From assembly GCF_001905385.1 (NCBI RefSeq), contig NZ_LIPF01000002.1:930001-994000 (forward strand): DNA of 64,000 nt, written 5' to 3'. A program made the translations under genes and the position numbers. How positions within the stretch are numbered: position 1 is the first letter of the stretch; each line of letters opens with the position of its first letter. This document shows positions 40,953 through 50,884 of the stretch, in pieces. This DNA comes from Streptomyces sp. CB02414 (GTDB lineage Bacteria; Actinomycetota; Actinomycetes; Streptomycetales; Streptomycetaceae). The notes below the pieces were generated by a model, which was given only the letters and a program-made list of their open reading frames with translations, made no database searches and had not been told where the DNA came from.

Positions 40953-42146
40953 TCAGCCCTTCACGCAGACGACCTGCTTCAGCTTCGCCACGACCGCCAC
41001 GAGGTCGCGCTGCTGGTCGATGACCTGCTCGATCGGCTTGTAGGCACCCGGGATCTCGTCCACGACGCCGGAGTCCTTGCGGCACTCCACCCCCCGCGTC
41101 TGCTCCTCCAGGTCCTTCGTGGAGAAGCGGCGCTTGGCGGCGTTCCGGCTCATGCGCCGGCCGGCCCCGTGGGACGCGGAGTTGAAGGACTTGTCGTTCC
41201 CGAGGCCCTTGACGATGTACGAACCCGTGCCCATGGACCCGGGGATGATGCCGTAGTCCCCGGATCCCGCGCGGATCGCGCCCTTGCGGGTGACCAGCAG
41301 GTCCATGCCGTCGTACCGCTCCTCCGCCACGTAGTTGTGGTGGCAGGAGATCTCCTGCTCGAAGACCGGCTTCGCCTTCTTGAACTCCTTGCGGACCACG
41401 TCCTTGAGGAGCGCCATCATGAGGGTGCGGTTGTACTTCGCGTATTCCTGCGCCCAGAAGAGGTCGTTGCGGTACGCCGCCATCTGCGGGGTGTCCGCGA
41501 CGAACACGGCGAGGTCGCGGTCGATCAGGCCCTGGTTGTGCGGGAGCTTCTGGGCGACGCCGATGTGGTGCTCGGCGAGTTCCTTGCCGATGTTGCGGGA
41601 GCCGGAGTGAAGCATGAGCCACACAGAACCGGTCGTATCCGTGCAGACTTCGACAAAGTGATTCCCACTTCCGAGCGTTCCCATCTGCTTCCCGGCCCGC
41701 TCGTGACGGAATTTGACCGCTTCGGCCACCCCGTCGAACCGCCCCCAGAAGTCGTCCCACCCGCCCGTCGCCAGCCCGTGGAAGCGCCCCGGGTCGACGG
41801 GACTGTCGTGCATCCCCCGCCCCACCGGAATCGCCTGCTCGATCTTCGAGCGCAGCCGCGACAGGTCACCGGGCAGATCGTTCGCCGTCAGGGACGTCTT
41901 CACCGCCGACATCCCGCAGCCGATGTCCACGCCCACCGCCGCCGGGCACACCGCGCCCCGCATCGCGATCACGGAGCCGACCGTCGCGCCCTTGCCGTAG
42001 TGCACGTCCGGCATGACCGCGAGGCCCTTGATCCACGGCAGGGTCGCGACGTTGCGCAGCTGCTGGAGCGCGCCCTCCTCGACCGTCGCCGGGTCGGTCC
42101 ACATCCGGATCGGCACCTTCGCGCCCGGCATCTCCACGTACGACAT
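40953..42146 (-). CDS. rtcB: RtcB-family RNA ligase
   Basis: A 397-residue RtcB protein. It joins RNA 2',3'-cyclic phosphate or 3'-phosphate ends to 5'-OH ends via a guanylated His, in RNA repair or tRNA splicing. Seen: GVDIGCGMSAVKT (metal Cys/Asp), FRHERAGKQMGTLGSGNHFVEV split around GSGNH, LHSGSRNIGKELA, SCHHNYVAEE, and the guanylation HGAGRRMSRNAAKRRF. ATG 42146 with GAGGA 5 nt upstream. No rtcA or RNA target is near. Confidence 0.93.
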   Translation of the reverse strand: MSYVEMPGAKVPIRMWTDPATVEEGALQQLRNVATLPWIKGLAVMPDVHYGKGATVGSVIAMRGAVCPAAVGVDIGCGMSAVKTSLTANDLPGDLSRLRSKIEQAIPVGRGMHDSPVDPGRFHGLATGGWDDFWGRFDGVAEAVKFRHERAGKQMGTLGSGNHFVEVCTDTTGSVWLMLHSGSRNIGKELAEHHIGVAQKLPHNQGLIDRDLAVFVADTPQMAAYRNDLFWAQEYAKYNRTLMMALLKDVVRKEFKKAKPVFEQEISCHHNYVAEERYDGMDLLVTRKGAIRAGSGDYGIIPGSMGTGSYIVKGLGNDKSFNSASHGAGRRMSRNAAKRRFSTKDLEEQTRGVECRKDSGVVDEIPGAYKPIEQVIDQQRDLVAVVAKLKQVVCVKG

Positions 42147-42364
42147 ATCGTCCTCATTCCCCCGGAAAACAAACAGAAGTCTCAAAGCGCAAAACCGGCG
42201 CCAAGGGCAGCCAAAGGGACGACTGACCGGCGTTCACGGCGGCGCGTGCGATACACATTGTCTGCAGGGGACGCCCCCGCGCGGCAAGCGAATAACCAGC
42301 GGGGACACTGGAGTACCAGTACCTGGCGTACCGACCACAGCCACCCGGCGAGAGGAGCCGCACC

Positions 42365-43210
42365 GTGCAGCGGAAGGCCTACGTACCCGGCGTCGCCGCC
42401 TGCCTGGCGGTGTTGCTGGCCGGCTGCACCGGCGCCTCGGGGGACGGCGCCACGGCGGACGACTCCAACCCGGGCCGGCCCGGCGTCACGACCGAGGAGG
42501 CCGAGCCCGGCAAGTACCGCACCCTCCCGGAGCCGTGCGGCGCGGTCGGCGAGAAGGCGCTCGATTCGCTCCTGCCCGGCATCGAGGAGATCGCGGACGA
42601 GCGGCAGCGCGAGAAGGCGTACGCGGGTGAGCCGACGCTCGCCTACGACACGGACCGCAAGGTCGGCTGCCGCTGGAAGGTGGAGTCGGCGGACGCCACC
42701 AACCACCTCTTCGTGAACTTCGAGCGGGTCGTGTCGTACGACAACGCCGTGAGCGACGACAGCGAGGCCGAACAGCTCTTCGCACAGCAGGTGGAGGGGG
42801 CCGACCTCCCCGAACCGGCGGCCTCGAACTCCGCGTCCGCCTCGGACTCCGCGTCCCCGTCCGGCGCCCCCTCCTCCGGCGCCCCGTCGTCCGGGGAGCC
42901 GAGCTCCGGCCCGAGCGGCGCGCCCTCCGCGCCCTCGTCGAGCGCGTCCGCCGATGCCACGCCCACCGAACTCCAGCCCCGGCTCCTGGACGACCTGGGT
43001 GACGAGGCGTTCGTGGACGACGAGCTGAGCAGCTCGGGTTCCACGGCGAAGCGGCGCACGGTGACTGTGGCGTTCCGCACGTCGAACGTCATGGTGACCG
43101 TCGAGTACGCGGAGCAGTCGGCGACGCTCGGAGTCGTGCCGGACAGCGAGGAAATGCAGGACAAGGCGCGGAAACTGGCATCCCAGCTGGCCGATTCACT
43201 GGGCGGTTGA
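42365..43210 (+). CDS. DUF3558 lipoprotein
   Basis: A 281-residue lipoprotein: GTG 42365 has GAGGAG 7 nt upstream, lipobox LLAGCTG (Cys about 20), then the DUF3558 core (LPEPCGAVGEKALDSLLPG, VGCRWKVES, VNFERVVSYD). A Ser/Ala/Pro-rich insert of about 60 residues (SGAPSSGAPSSGEPSS) splits the domain before the final RRTVTVAFRTSNVMVTVEY strand. Function unknown. A paralogue follows at 43328; a similar lipoprotein pair is common in streptomycetes. Confidence 0.83.
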   Translation: MQRKAYVPGVAACLAVLLAGCTGASGDGATADDSNPGRPGVTTEEAEPGKYRTLPEPCGAVGEKALDSLLPGIEEIADERQREKAYAGEPTLAYDTDRKVGCRWKVESADATNHLFVNFERVVSYDNAVSDDSEAEQLFAQQVEGADLPEPAASNSASASDSASPSGAPSSGAPSSGEPSSGPSGAPSAPSSSASADATPTELQPRLLDDLGDEAFVDDELSSSGSTAKRRTVTVAFRTSNVMVTVEYAEQSATLGVVPDSEEMQDKARKLASQLADSLGG

Positions 43211-43327
43211 GTCCGCTCCGGGCTCCCCGGCGGCCGTGTGCGGAGGACCTGAGGAGGAACCACACGGTTTCCCCACCGCGTACGGTGACCCCTCGGACCC
43301 GTTCCGAACGCAGGAACCACGAGTGCC

Positions 43328-44158
43328 ATGAGTGAAGGAACCATGCAGCGACGAGCCCAGCGTGACCAGCAGAATCCGCGTGCGAAGCGACTCACCCGCG
43401 CCCTTGTCTGCGCGGCCGCCGTCCCCGTGATGCTGGTGGCAGCCGGCTGCTCCTCGGACTCCGGCTCCGACGACGGCAAGGACAAGGCGGCGGAGAAGAC
43501 GGCCGCCTCGAAGTCCGCGGAGCCGTCTCCGACGGTCGAGGCGGCGGCGTACGGGAAGCTTCCGGAGCCGTGTTCGGTGCTGGCGAAGAAGACGCTGGAA
43601 GACCTGGTGCCCGAGGCCGACAAGGGCAAGGAGGGCGCTTCGAACGACACGGCGACGCGCGGCGGTTGCTCCTGGGACAGCCTTGACGACAACGGGGTGG
43701 AGGGCTCCCAGTTCCGCTGGCTGAGCGTGTCGATGCTGCGCTTCGAGTCGGACCAGACGCGCGGCCCGGGCGACAAGCTGGCGCGTGACTACTACACGAA
43801 GCAGGTGCAGGACGCCCAGGGTGCCGAGAACGCGAAGAGCGTGAAGACGGCGCCGGTGAGCGGCACGGGTGACGAGGCCTCCGTCGTCAGTTACGAGCTG
43901 AAGAAGAAGGAGGGCACCTTCAAGCAGCAGACGGTGGTGGCGCGCGTCGAGAACGTCGTCGTCACGGTCGACTACAACGGTGCGGGCCTGGCCGGTGACG
44001 AGACGCCGGACGCCGCCGATCTGTCGAAGGACGCGCAGAAGGCGGCCAAGGAGGCGGTGGCCTCGGTGACGAAGGCCAACGGCGGCACGTCGAGCACCTC
44101 TCCGTCGCCGTCCAAGTCGTCCGAGTCGTCGGCGTCGCCGTCGTCGAAGACGAGCTGA
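43328..44158 (+). CDS. DUF3558-like lipoprotein paralogue
   Basis: A 276-residue lipoprotein with lipobox MLVAAGCSSDSG (Cys about 38), the core LPEPCSVLAKKTLEDLVPEA, GGCSWDS and a C-terminal Ser/Pro-rich tail (STSPSPSKSSESSASP). It shares PEPC and CxW spacing with the gene at 42365, from which it is separated by 117 bp, suggesting duplication. The start could instead be ATG 43343 (MQRRAQRDQQ), which lies 3 nt after GAAGGA. Function unknown. Confidence 0.8.
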   Translation: MSEGTMQRRAQRDQQNPRAKRLTRALVCAAAVPVMLVAAGCSSDSGSDDGKDKAAEKTAASKSAEPSPTVEAAAYGKLPEPCSVLAKKTLEDLVPEADKGKEGASNDTATRGGCSWDSLDDNGVEGSQFRWLSVSMLRFESDQTRGPGDKLARDYYTKQVQDAQGAENAKSVKTAPVSGTGDEASVVSYELKKKEGTFKQQTVVARVENVVVTVDYNGAGLAGDETPDAADLSKDAQKAAKEAVASVTKANGGTSSTSPSPSKSSESSASPSSKTS

Positions 44159-44247
44159 CGGGCCGTATCACCCCACCGGCCACCCGTCCCCCGCACACAT
44201 GTGCCACTCTGTTGCGCGCAACAACTGGCACTGGGAGGGGAGTACGG

Positions 44248-45525
44248 GTGGCCGCGCCACTAGAGCTGACCCGGACGCATCGCGTTCTCATCGGCATCGT
44301 CGTCTTCGGTGCCGTCGTCATCGCCGGGATCGGTTTCGCGGGTTCGTACGCGGCGGTGCGGGAGCTGGCCCTGAAGAAGGGCTTCGGCGACTTCAGCTAC
44401 GTCTTCCCGATCGGCATCGACGCGGGCATCTGCGTGCTGCTGGCGCTGGACCTGCTGCTGACCTGGATCCGCATCCCCTTCCCGCTGCTGCGGCAGACGG
44501 CGTGGCTGCTGACGGCGGCGACGATCGCGTTCAACGGCGCGGCGGCCTGGCCCGACCCGCTGGGTGTGGGCATGCACGGTGTGATCCCGGTGCTGTTCGT
44601 GGTGTCCGTCGAGGCCGCCCGGCACGCGATCGGGCGGATCGCGGACATCACCGCCGACAAGCACATGGAGGGCGTCCGCCTCACCCGCTGGATCCTCTCG
44701 CCGGGTCCGACCTTCCTGCTGTGGCGGCGCATGAAGCTGTGGGAGCTGCGCTCCTACGAGCAGGTGATCAAGCTGGAGCAGGAGCGGCTGGTGTACCAGG
44801 CGCGGCTGCGTTCGCGGTTCGGCCGGGGCTGGCGCCGCAAGGCGCCCGTGGAGTCGCTGATGCCGCTGCGGCTGGCCCGGTACGGCGTGCCGCTGGCGCA
44901 GACGGCCCCGGCGGGCCTGGCGGCGGCGGGGATCGAGCCGGCGCTGCTGCCGCCGGCGCCCAGGGAGCAGAGCGGGGAACCGCAGGCCGTCGCGCCCGCG
45001 GCCGAGCAGCGTCCCGAGCTGGTCAAGGCGCCGGCGGCGAAGACGCCGCCCGCGCGCGGCGTTCCGGAGGCGGAGGGCGAGCCCGACGAGCAGAGCCCTT
45101 GGTTCAACACCCGTCAGGTCGAGTACCAGGGCGGCTACGACCCCGCCTACGACCCCGCGGAGCACCTCGCCGAGTGGTACGAGGAGCAGCGGCGGGCCGA
45201 TCAGTACCGGGATCAGTACGAGGAGGAGCCTCCGCTCCAGGAGCCCTCGCCGGAGGAGACGGGCAGCTTCCCGATACCGGTCGTTCCGGGTCGTACCCGC
45301 GAGCTGGGTGATGGCGGCGGTACGTCCGAGCCGGCGCCGGTCGAGGAGGACTACTACACGGTCTTTCGCAAGTCGATCGACGGCAGTTACCCCACGACCG
45401 CCCAGTTCCGGGAGAACGCGGAGGCGACCTTCGGGGTGCCGCTGGCTCCGCGTGAGGCCGATCGCATGGTGAAGGCGTTCACCGAGCGCCATATGCGGGA
45501 GCTTCAGGAAGAGCACATCGCGTAG
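44248..45525 (+). CDS. DUF2637 membrane protein (chromosomal)
   Basis: A 425-residue protein. GTG 44248 has GGAGGGGAG upstream. The N-terminus has four predicted helices: RVLIGIVVFGAVVIAGIGFAG, FPIGIDAGICVLLALDLLLTW, LLTAATIAFNGAAAW and GVIPVLFVVSVEAARHAIG, the DUF2637 core. The rest is a long acidic/Pro region and a C-terminal helix-turn-helix-like segment (YPTTAQFRENAEATFGVPLAP). It resembles the element's DUF2637 gene (8623) only in the membrane part. Role unknown. Confidence 0.82.
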   Translation: MAAPLELTRTHRVLIGIVVFGAVVIAGIGFAGSYAAVRELALKKGFGDFSYVFPIGIDAGICVLLALDLLLTWIRIPFPLLRQTAWLLTAATIAFNGAAAWPDPLGVGMHGVIPVLFVVSVEAARHAIGRIADITADKHMEGVRLTRWILSPGPTFLLWRRMKLWELRSYEQVIKLEQERLVYQARLRSRFGRGWRRKAPVESLMPLRLARYGVPLAQTAPAGLAAAGIEPALLPPAPREQSGEPQAVAPAAEQRPELVKAPAAKTPPARGVPEAEGEPDEQSPWFNTRQVEYQGGYDPAYDPAEHLAEWYEEQRRADQYRDQYEEEPPLQEPSPEETGSFPIPVVPGRTRELGDGGGTSEPAPVEEDYYTVFRKSIDGSYPTTAQFRENAEATFGVPLAPREADRMVKAFTERHMRELQEEHIA

Positions 45526-45540
45526 CGAGCGGGCGTACGG

Positions 45541-45578
45541 CGAAGGGGGCGCCCGGCATTCGCCGGGCGCCCCCTTCG
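45541..45578. terminator. 17-bp bidirectional hairpin
   Basis: A perfect inverted repeat, 45541-45557 with 45562-45578 (CGAAGGGGGCGCCCGGC arm) and a 4-nt loop. It lies between the converging DUF2637 and lysS genes. Confidence 0.9.
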
Positions 45579-45596
45579 CCGTCGTACCGGCCGGTC

Positions 45597-47360
45597 CTAC
45601 TCCCCGAGCAGGGACCGCACCCGGTCCTGTCCCACCGCGAGGAGCAGCGTGGGCAGGCGCGGGCCGGTGTCGCGGCCGACGAGCAGGTGGTAGAGGAGCG
45701 CGAAGAACGACCGCTGGGCGGTCTTGATCTCCGGCGGCAGCTCCTTGGGCGTGGCGTCGGCGGAGAAGCCGGCCTGGACCTTGGGCACGCCGTAGACGAG
45801 GTGGGTGAGCCCGTCCAGGGACCAGTGGTCGGCGAGTCCGTCGAGCAGCAGCCGCAGCGAGGCGCGGCCCTGTTCGTCCAGCGACTTCAGCAGCTCGGCG
45901 TCGGGCTCGTCGCGGACGATGGTGCGCTGGTCGGCGGGGACGTGGGTGTTGATCCACGCCTCGGCCTTGTCGTACCGGGGGCGGGCGTCCGCGAGCGTGC
46001 CCAGCGGATTGGCCGGGTCGAGCTCGCTGAGGATGCGCAGCGCCTGGTCCTCATGGCCGGCGGTGATGTCGGCGACCGAGGCGAGGGTGCGGTACGGCAG
46101 CGGCCTGGGCGTGCGCGGCAGGTCACCGGCGGCGGTGCGGACGGCGCGGGAGTGGGCGGCGGCGTCGGCGGGCAGCGCGCTGCCGTCGGCGACCTTGGCG
46201 TCGAGGCGGTCCCACTCGTCGTAGAGCCGCTGGATCTCCTGGTCGAAGGCGATCTTGAAGGACTGGTTGGGGCGGCGGCGGGCGTAGAGCCAGCGCAGCA
46301 GCTGCGGCTCCATGATCTGGAGCGCGTCGGCCGGGGTGGGCACCCCGCCCTTGGAGGAGGACATCTTCGCCATGCCGCTGATGCCGACGAAGGCGTACAT
46401 CGGGCCGATGGGCTGCTGGCCGCCGAAGATCCCGACGATCTGCCCGCCGACCTGGAAGGAGGAGCCGGGCGAGGAGTGGTCGACGCCGCTGGGCTCGAAG
46501 ATCACGCCCTCGTGGGCCCAGCGCATCGGCCAGTCGACTTTCCAGACGAGCTTGCCGCGGTTGAACTCGCTGAGCCGGACCGTCTCGGAGAAGCCGCAGG
46601 CGGTGCAGGCGTAGGTCAGCTCGGTCGAGCCGTCGTCGTAGGCGGTGACCGTCGTCAGGTCCTTCTCGCAGTTGCCGCAGTACGGCTTGTACGGGAAGTA
46701 CCCGGCGGAGCCGGAGCTGCCGTCGTCCTCGGCGGCGGCGCCGGAGCCCTCGGCGGCCTCCAGCTCGGCCTCGTCGACCGGCTTCTGCGACTTCTGCGGC
46801 TTCTTGGCGGGGTCCTTCTTGGTGCGGTACTGGGCGAGGATCGCGTCGATGTCCTGCCGGTGCTTCATGGCGTGCAGGATCTGCTCGCGGTAGGCGCCGG
46901 TGGTGTACTGCTCGGTCTGGCTGATCCCGTCGAACTCGACGCCCATCTCGGCGAGCGAGTCGACCATGGCGGCCTTGAAGTGCTCGGCCCAGTTCGCGTG
47001 CGGGGAGCCATGGGGGGCGGGGACGGAGGTCAGCGGCTTGCCGATGTGCTCGGCCCAGGTCTCGTCGACGCCCGCGACGCCGGCCGGGACCTTGCGGTAG
47101 CGGTCGTAGTCGTCCCAGGAGATCAGGTGCCGGACCTCGTGGCCCCGGCGGCGCACCTCGTCGGCGACCAGGTGCGGGGTCATGACCTCGCGCAGGTTGC
47201 CCAGGTGGATGGGGCCGGAGGGGGAGAGTCCGGAGGCTACGACGACCACCGGAGCGGTAGCGAGTGATGTTTTCGCGCCCGGGGCACGACGCTCCGACTC
47301 GGCGATGACCTCGTCCGCGAAACGGGAGACCCAGTCGGTGGTCTCTGTGCTCTGAGCCAC
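45597..47360 (-). CDS. lysS: Class I lysyl-tRNA synthetase
   Basis: A 587-residue class I LysRS: HIGH-like motif [12 protein letters not shown] and KMSSSKG as the KMSKS loop, with a zinc-type region YCGNCEKD and CTACGF. It charges tRNA-Lys. A charged Lys/Ala/Glu-rich linker ([14 protein letters not shown]) occurs near residue 195. GTG 47360 has AAGGA 10 nt upstream. Class I LysRS occurs in archaea and some bacteria, including actinomycetes. The gene is divergent from argS. Confidence 0.94.
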   Translation of the reverse strand: MAQSTETTDWVSRFADEVIAESERRAPGAKTSLATAPVVVVASGLSPSGPIHLGNLREVMTPHLVADEVRRRGHEVRHLISWDDYDRYRKVPAGVAGVDETWAEHIGKPLTSVPAPHGSPHANWAEHFKAAMVDSLAEMGVEFDGISQTEQYTTGAYREQILHAMKHRQDIDAILAQYRTKKDPAKKPQKSQKPVDEAELEAAEGSGAAAEDDGSSGSAGYFPYKPYCGNCEKDLTTVTAYDDGSTELTYACTACGFSETVRLSEFNRGKLVWKVDWPMRWAHEGVIFEPSGVDHSSPGSSFQVGGQIVGIFGGQQPIGPMYAFVGISGMAKMSSSKGGVPTPADALQIMEPQLLRWLYARRRPNQSFKIAFDQEIQRLYDEWDRLDAKVADGSALPADAAAHSRAVRTAAGDLPRTPRPLPYRTLASVADITAGHEDQALRILSELDPANPLGTLADARPRYDKAEAWINTHVPADQRTIVRDEPDAELLKSLDEQGRASLRLLLDGLADHWSLDGLTHLVYGVPKVQAGFSADATPKELPPEIKTAQRSFFALLYHLLVGRDTGPRLPTLLLAVGQDRVRSLLGE

Positions 47361-47522
47361 GATCGGCACGTCCTTCTTTCTGACTCGGGCAGCCAGTACG
47401 GTCGCACGGCTGACCGCTCCATTCTCCCAGCCCGGCCCACATCCGCGAAAACCGCTTTTCACCGCGTGGGATACTCGGTTTCCGTAGTACTCCAGGAACC
47501 CGAGCAGAACGGCAGCCACTCC

Positions 47523-49283
47523 ATGGCCTCGGTCACGTCCCTCAGCGACTCCGTCCAGCAGCACCTCGCGTCCGCCCTCACGGCCACCCGGCCCGAGGCC
47601 GCCGGCGTCGACCCGCTGCTGCGACGCAGCGACCGGGCGGACTACCAGGCCAACGGCATCCTCGCCCTGGCCAAGAAGGCGAAGGCCAACCCGCGGGAGC
47701 TGGCGACCGAGGTCGTCGCCCACATCACCACCGGCGACGAGCTGATCAAGGACGTCGAGGTCTCCGGGCCCGGCTTCCTCAACATCACCGTCGCCGACCG
47801 GGCGATCACCGGGAACCTGGCCGCGCGGTACGCGGACGGCGAGCGCCTCGGTGTGCCGCTGAAGGAGGACGCGGGCGTCACGGTCGTCGACTACGCCCAG
47901 CCGAACGTGGCGAAGGAGATGCACGTCGGCCACCTGCGGTCGGCGGTCATCGGCGACGCCCTGCGCGGCATGCTCGACTTCACCGGCGAGCGGACGATCG
48001 GCCGGCACCACATCGGCGACTGGGGCACCCAGTTCGGCATGCTCATCCAGTACCTGTTCGAGCACCCCGGCGAGCTGGCCCCGGCCGAGGACGTCGACGG
48101 CGAGCAGGCCATGTCGAACCTGAACCGGGTGTACAAGGCGTCGCGTGCGGTCTTCGACTCGGACGACGAGTTCAAGGAGCGGGCCCGCAAGCGGGTCGTC
48201 GCCCTGCAGTCCGGCGACAAGGAGACGATCGAGCTGTGGCAGCAGTTCGTGGACGAGTCGAAGGTCTACTTCTACTCGGTCTTCGAGAAGCTCGACATGG
48301 AGATCCGCGACGAGGAGATCGTCGGCGAGTCCGCGTACAACGAGGGCATGCCCGAGACCGCCCGCATCCTGGAGGAGACGGGCGTCGCGGTGCGCTCCGA
48401 GGGCGCGCTCGTGGTGTTCTTCGACGACATCCGCGGCAAGGACGACCAGCCGGTGCCGCTGATCGTACAGAAGGCGGACGGCGGCTTCGGCTACGCGGCC
48501 TCCGACCTGACCGCGATCCGCAACCGGGTCACCGACCTGCACGCGACCACGCTGCTGTACGTCGTCGACGTGCGTCAGTCGCTGCACTTCAAGATGGTCT
48601 TCGAGACGGCCCGCCGGGCCGGCTGGCTGAACGACGACGTCACCGCGCACAACATGGGCTACGGCACGGTGCTCGGCGCGGACGGCAAGCCCTTCAAGAC
48701 GCGTGCGGGCGAAACCGTGCGGCTCGAGGACCTGCTGGACGAGGCGGTGCAGCGGGCCGCGGAGGTCGTGCGGGAGAAGGCGCGGGACCTCACCGAGGCC
48801 GAGATCCAGGAGCGGGCCGCGCAGGTCGGCATCGGGGCCGTGAAGTACGCGGACCTGTCGACGTCGCCGAACCGCGACTACAAGTTCGACCTGGACCAGA
48901 TGGTCTCGCTCAACGGCGACACCAGCGTGTACCTCCAGTACGCCTACGCCCGTATCCAGTCGATCCTCCGCAAGGCCGGCGAGGTCCGCCCCGCCGCCCA
49001 CCCGGAGCTGGAGCTGCACGAGGCGGAGCGGGCGCTGGGCCTGCACCTGGACGTGTTCGGGAACACGGTCTTCGAGGCGGCCGCGGAGTACGCCCCGCAC
49101 AAGCTGACCGCGTACCTGTACCAACTGGCGTCGCTGTACACGTCGTTCTACGACAAGTGCCCGGTGCTGAAGGCTCAGACGCCGGAGCAGGTGGAGAACC
49201 GTCTGTTCCTGTGCGACCTCACGGCCCGCACCCTGCACCGGGGCATGGCCCTGCTGGGCATCAGGACGCCCGAGCGGCTCTGA
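47523..49283 (+). CDS. argS: Arginyl-tRNA synthetase
   Basis: A 586-residue class I synthetase that charges tRNA-Arg. Seen: [19 protein letters not shown] (HIGH-type HVGH), the [12 protein letters not shown] motif, the catalytic-loop region [14 protein letters not shown] (KMSKS counterpart lacks the canonical Lys, as in many ArgRS), and the anticodon-binding C-terminus ([20 protein letters not shown]). ATG 47523. It is transcribed away from lysS across a 162-bp promoter region. Confidence 0.95.
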   Translation: MASVTSLSDSVQQHLASALTATRPEAAGVDPLLRRSDRADYQANGILALAKKAKANPRELATEVVAHITTGDELIKDVEVSGPGFLNITVADRAITGNLAARYADGERLGVPLKEDAGVTVVDYAQPNVAKEMHVGHLRSAVIGDALRGMLDFTGERTIGRHHIGDWGTQFGMLIQYLFEHPGELAPAEDVDGEQAMSNLNRVYKASRAVFDSDDEFKERARKRVVALQSGDKETIELWQQFVDESKVYFYSVFEKLDMEIRDEEIVGESAYNEGMPETARILEETGVAVRSEGALVVFFDDIRGKDDQPVPLIVQKADGGFGYAASDLTAIRNRVTDLHATTLLYVVDVRQSLHFKMVFETARRAGWLNDDVTAHNMGYGTVLGADGKPFKTRAGETVRLEDLLDEAVQRAAEVVREKARDLTEAEIQERAAQVGIGAVKYADLSTSPNRDYKFDLDQMVSLNGDTSVYLQYAYARIQSILRKAGEVRPAAHPELELHEAERALGLHLDVFGNTVFEAAAEYAPHKLTAYLYQLASLYTSFYDKCPVLKAQTPEQVENRLFLCDLTARTLHRGMALLGIRTPERL

Positions 49284-49301
49284 ACACCCGGACAGACGCG
49301 T

Positions 49302-49338
49302 GCGGCCCGTCCTCTCCCCCGGTGGGAGGACGGGCCGC
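49302..49338. terminator. 13-bp hairpin between argS and PG-binding gene
   Basis: GCGGCCCGTCCTC (49302-49314) pairs perfectly with 49326-49338 around an 11-nt loop, between converging genes. Confidence 0.75.
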
Positions 49339-49349
49339 GCGCGTACGTC

Positions 49350-49811
49350 CTAGTAGTTCGCCACGCACCAGTTGGCGAAGGTCTTCCACGCGGCCCGTGT
49401 CTTCGGGCCGGCGTCGCCGTCGAGCCTGCCGCCGTAGCCCCAGCCGTTGTACTTCAGGAAGTGCTGCAGCGCCGTGATGGTGTTCGGCCCGACGATGCCG
49501 TCGATGTCGTCCCCGTACCCGTGGTGGGTCTTGAGGAACAGCTGCAGCGCCTTCCAGCTCTTGGTGCCGAGCAGACCGTCGATGTCACCGCCGTAACCCC
49601 AGGTGACGCTCAGCCAGCGCTGGACGCCCTTGGCCTGCGACTTGCTCAGCCCCAGGTTGTTCACCGCGAGCGGCGCGACGGCCTCGGCGCTCACCGCCTG
49701 CTGCCCGGCCGGCGCGGGTGCCGCCATGGCCGTGCTCGCGGTGGCCAGGCCGCCGACTGCGATACCGACCGCGGTGGTCACACTGACGAGTGTCTTGGTC
49801 AAAGCTCGCAT
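49350..49811 (-). CDS. Secreted peptidoglycan-binding-repeat protein
   Basis: A 153-residue secreted protein: ATG 49811 with GGAGGGG upstream, a signal peptide ending near STAMAAPAP, then three PG_binding_1-like helical repeats marked by WGYGGDIDGLLGTKSWKALQ, GYGDDIDGIVGPNTITALQ and WGYGGRLDGDAGPKTRAAWK. It has no catalytic domain, so it probably only binds cell wall or is a spare module of a larger system. The gene is divergent from the HTH/PG-binding gene at 50093, which carries the same kind of domain. Confidence 0.83.
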   Translation of the reverse strand: MRALTKTLVSVTTAVGIAVGGLATASTAMAAPAPAGQQAVSAEAVAPLAVNNLGLSKSQAKGVQRWLSVTWGYGGDIDGLLGTKSWKALQLFLKTHHGYGDDIDGIVGPNTITALQHFLKYNGWGYGGRLDGDAGPKTRAAWKTFANWCVANY

Positions 49812-50092
49812 GTTTCCCCTCCGATGCGTTCGCTGTGCTGTCGACCACGAGACTGCAGCCCGGTCGGACCGGCCTGCCACAGTCGCCCCGGAACTGACGT
49901 ACTCACGGGACATCCCACCCTCTGACCTGCAGGGACGCCTTCTGTGGAGTCGGCACGGCGGGACGGCGAAGCGGCGTGGCCGATTCCGAATGGTGCAGGA
50001 ACCGCAGCCCGGTGGGCCGCGTGGTCCCTGATGCAGAATGAGACCGGGGGACGGGACCCCGGACCGGCGAGCCCGAACGCGAGTGGGGGAAC

Positions 50093-50884
50093 ATGTCGCG
50101 TTGGAAAGAGCTGCCCGCGGAACTGCATCCGCACGTCCACCAGTTGGTGGTGCGATTACGCAGGCTCAAGGACCACGGCGGACTGAGCATGCGGCAACTG
50201 GCCGCGAAGACCGGGTACAGCGCGAAGTCCTGGGAGCGGTACCTGAACGGCAGGTCCCTGCCGCCCCGGGAGGCCGTCGAGGCGATGGCCCGGATCGCCG
50301 GTGACGATCCGGCCCGGCTGCTGGTGCTGCACGAGGTGGCGTCGGAGCACTGGGGGCAGGCGAGGGGGGCCGCACCCGCCGGGCTCGGGACCGCGGAACC
50401 GGAGATCGCGGAGGACGAGCCGCGCCGGGGGCGGCCCCGGCGCGTCGCGGTCGTGGCCGGGGCGGTGGCCCTGGTGCTGGCCGTGTCCGCGGCCGTCCTG
50501 CTGGCCGTGCGCCTCACCGACGGCTCCGGCGGCCCGGAGCGCGGCGGCAGCGCCGCGGCGGCCACCGTCACCACGTCCACCCCGTCGGCGTCCCGCTCCC
50601 CCACGGCGTACACCTGCCGCGTGGAGCGGACCGACGGCCGCTGGTACGCGGGCAACAGCCGCAGCGAGGACGCCATCGTGGCGTACGGCGAGGCCGGGCC
50701 GGAGGTGGCGGAGGTGCAGTGTCTGCTGGAACGGGCGGGCCTCTCGCCGGGTGAGATCGACGGGATCTTCGGGCCGCTGACGCAGCGCGCGGTCAAGCGC
50801 GTCCAGCAGCGCGACGGACTGGTCGTGGACGGCATCGTCGGCCCGCACACCTGGAAGGCCCTGCGCGGGACGACCCCGACATGA
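50093..50884 (+). CDS. Membrane-anchored HTH protein with PG-binding domain
   Basis: A 263-residue single-span protein: residues of about 15-80 form a HTH (VRLRRLKDHGGLSMRQLAAKTGYSAKSWERYLNGR), a basic segment then a membrane helix of about 120-140 (VAVVAGAVALVLAVSAAVLL), a Ser/Thr-rich linker, and a C-terminal extracytoplasmic PG_binding_1 domain of about 200-260 (VAEVQCLLERAGL, IDGIFGPLTQRAVK, VDGIVGPHTWKAL). It could couple cell wall state to transcription. ATG 50093 follows GGGGGA. The stop overlaps the next gene. Confidence 0.83.
   Translation: MSRWKELPAELHPHVHQLVVRLRRLKDHGGLSMRQLAAKTGYSAKSWERYLNGRSLPPREAVEAMARIAGDDPARLLVLHEVASEHWGQARGAAPAGLGTAEPEIAEDEPRRGRPRRVAVVAGAVALVLAVSAAVLLAVRLTDGSGGPERGGSAAAATVTTSTPSASRSPTAYTCRVERTDGRWYAGNSRSEDAIVAYGEAGPEVAEVQCLLERAGLSPGEIDGIFGPLTQRAVKRVQQRDGLVVDGIVGPHTWKALRGTTPT

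Noticed and set aside
46123..47442. Reverse-strand Arg/Pro-rich frame over lysS
   Set aside because: Out of phase with the clear LysRS frame; shadow.
47361..47522. tRNA gene between lysS and argS
   Set aside because: No cloverleaf or T-loop (GGTTCGAATCC-type) could be found in this promoter-size gap or elsewhere in the window.
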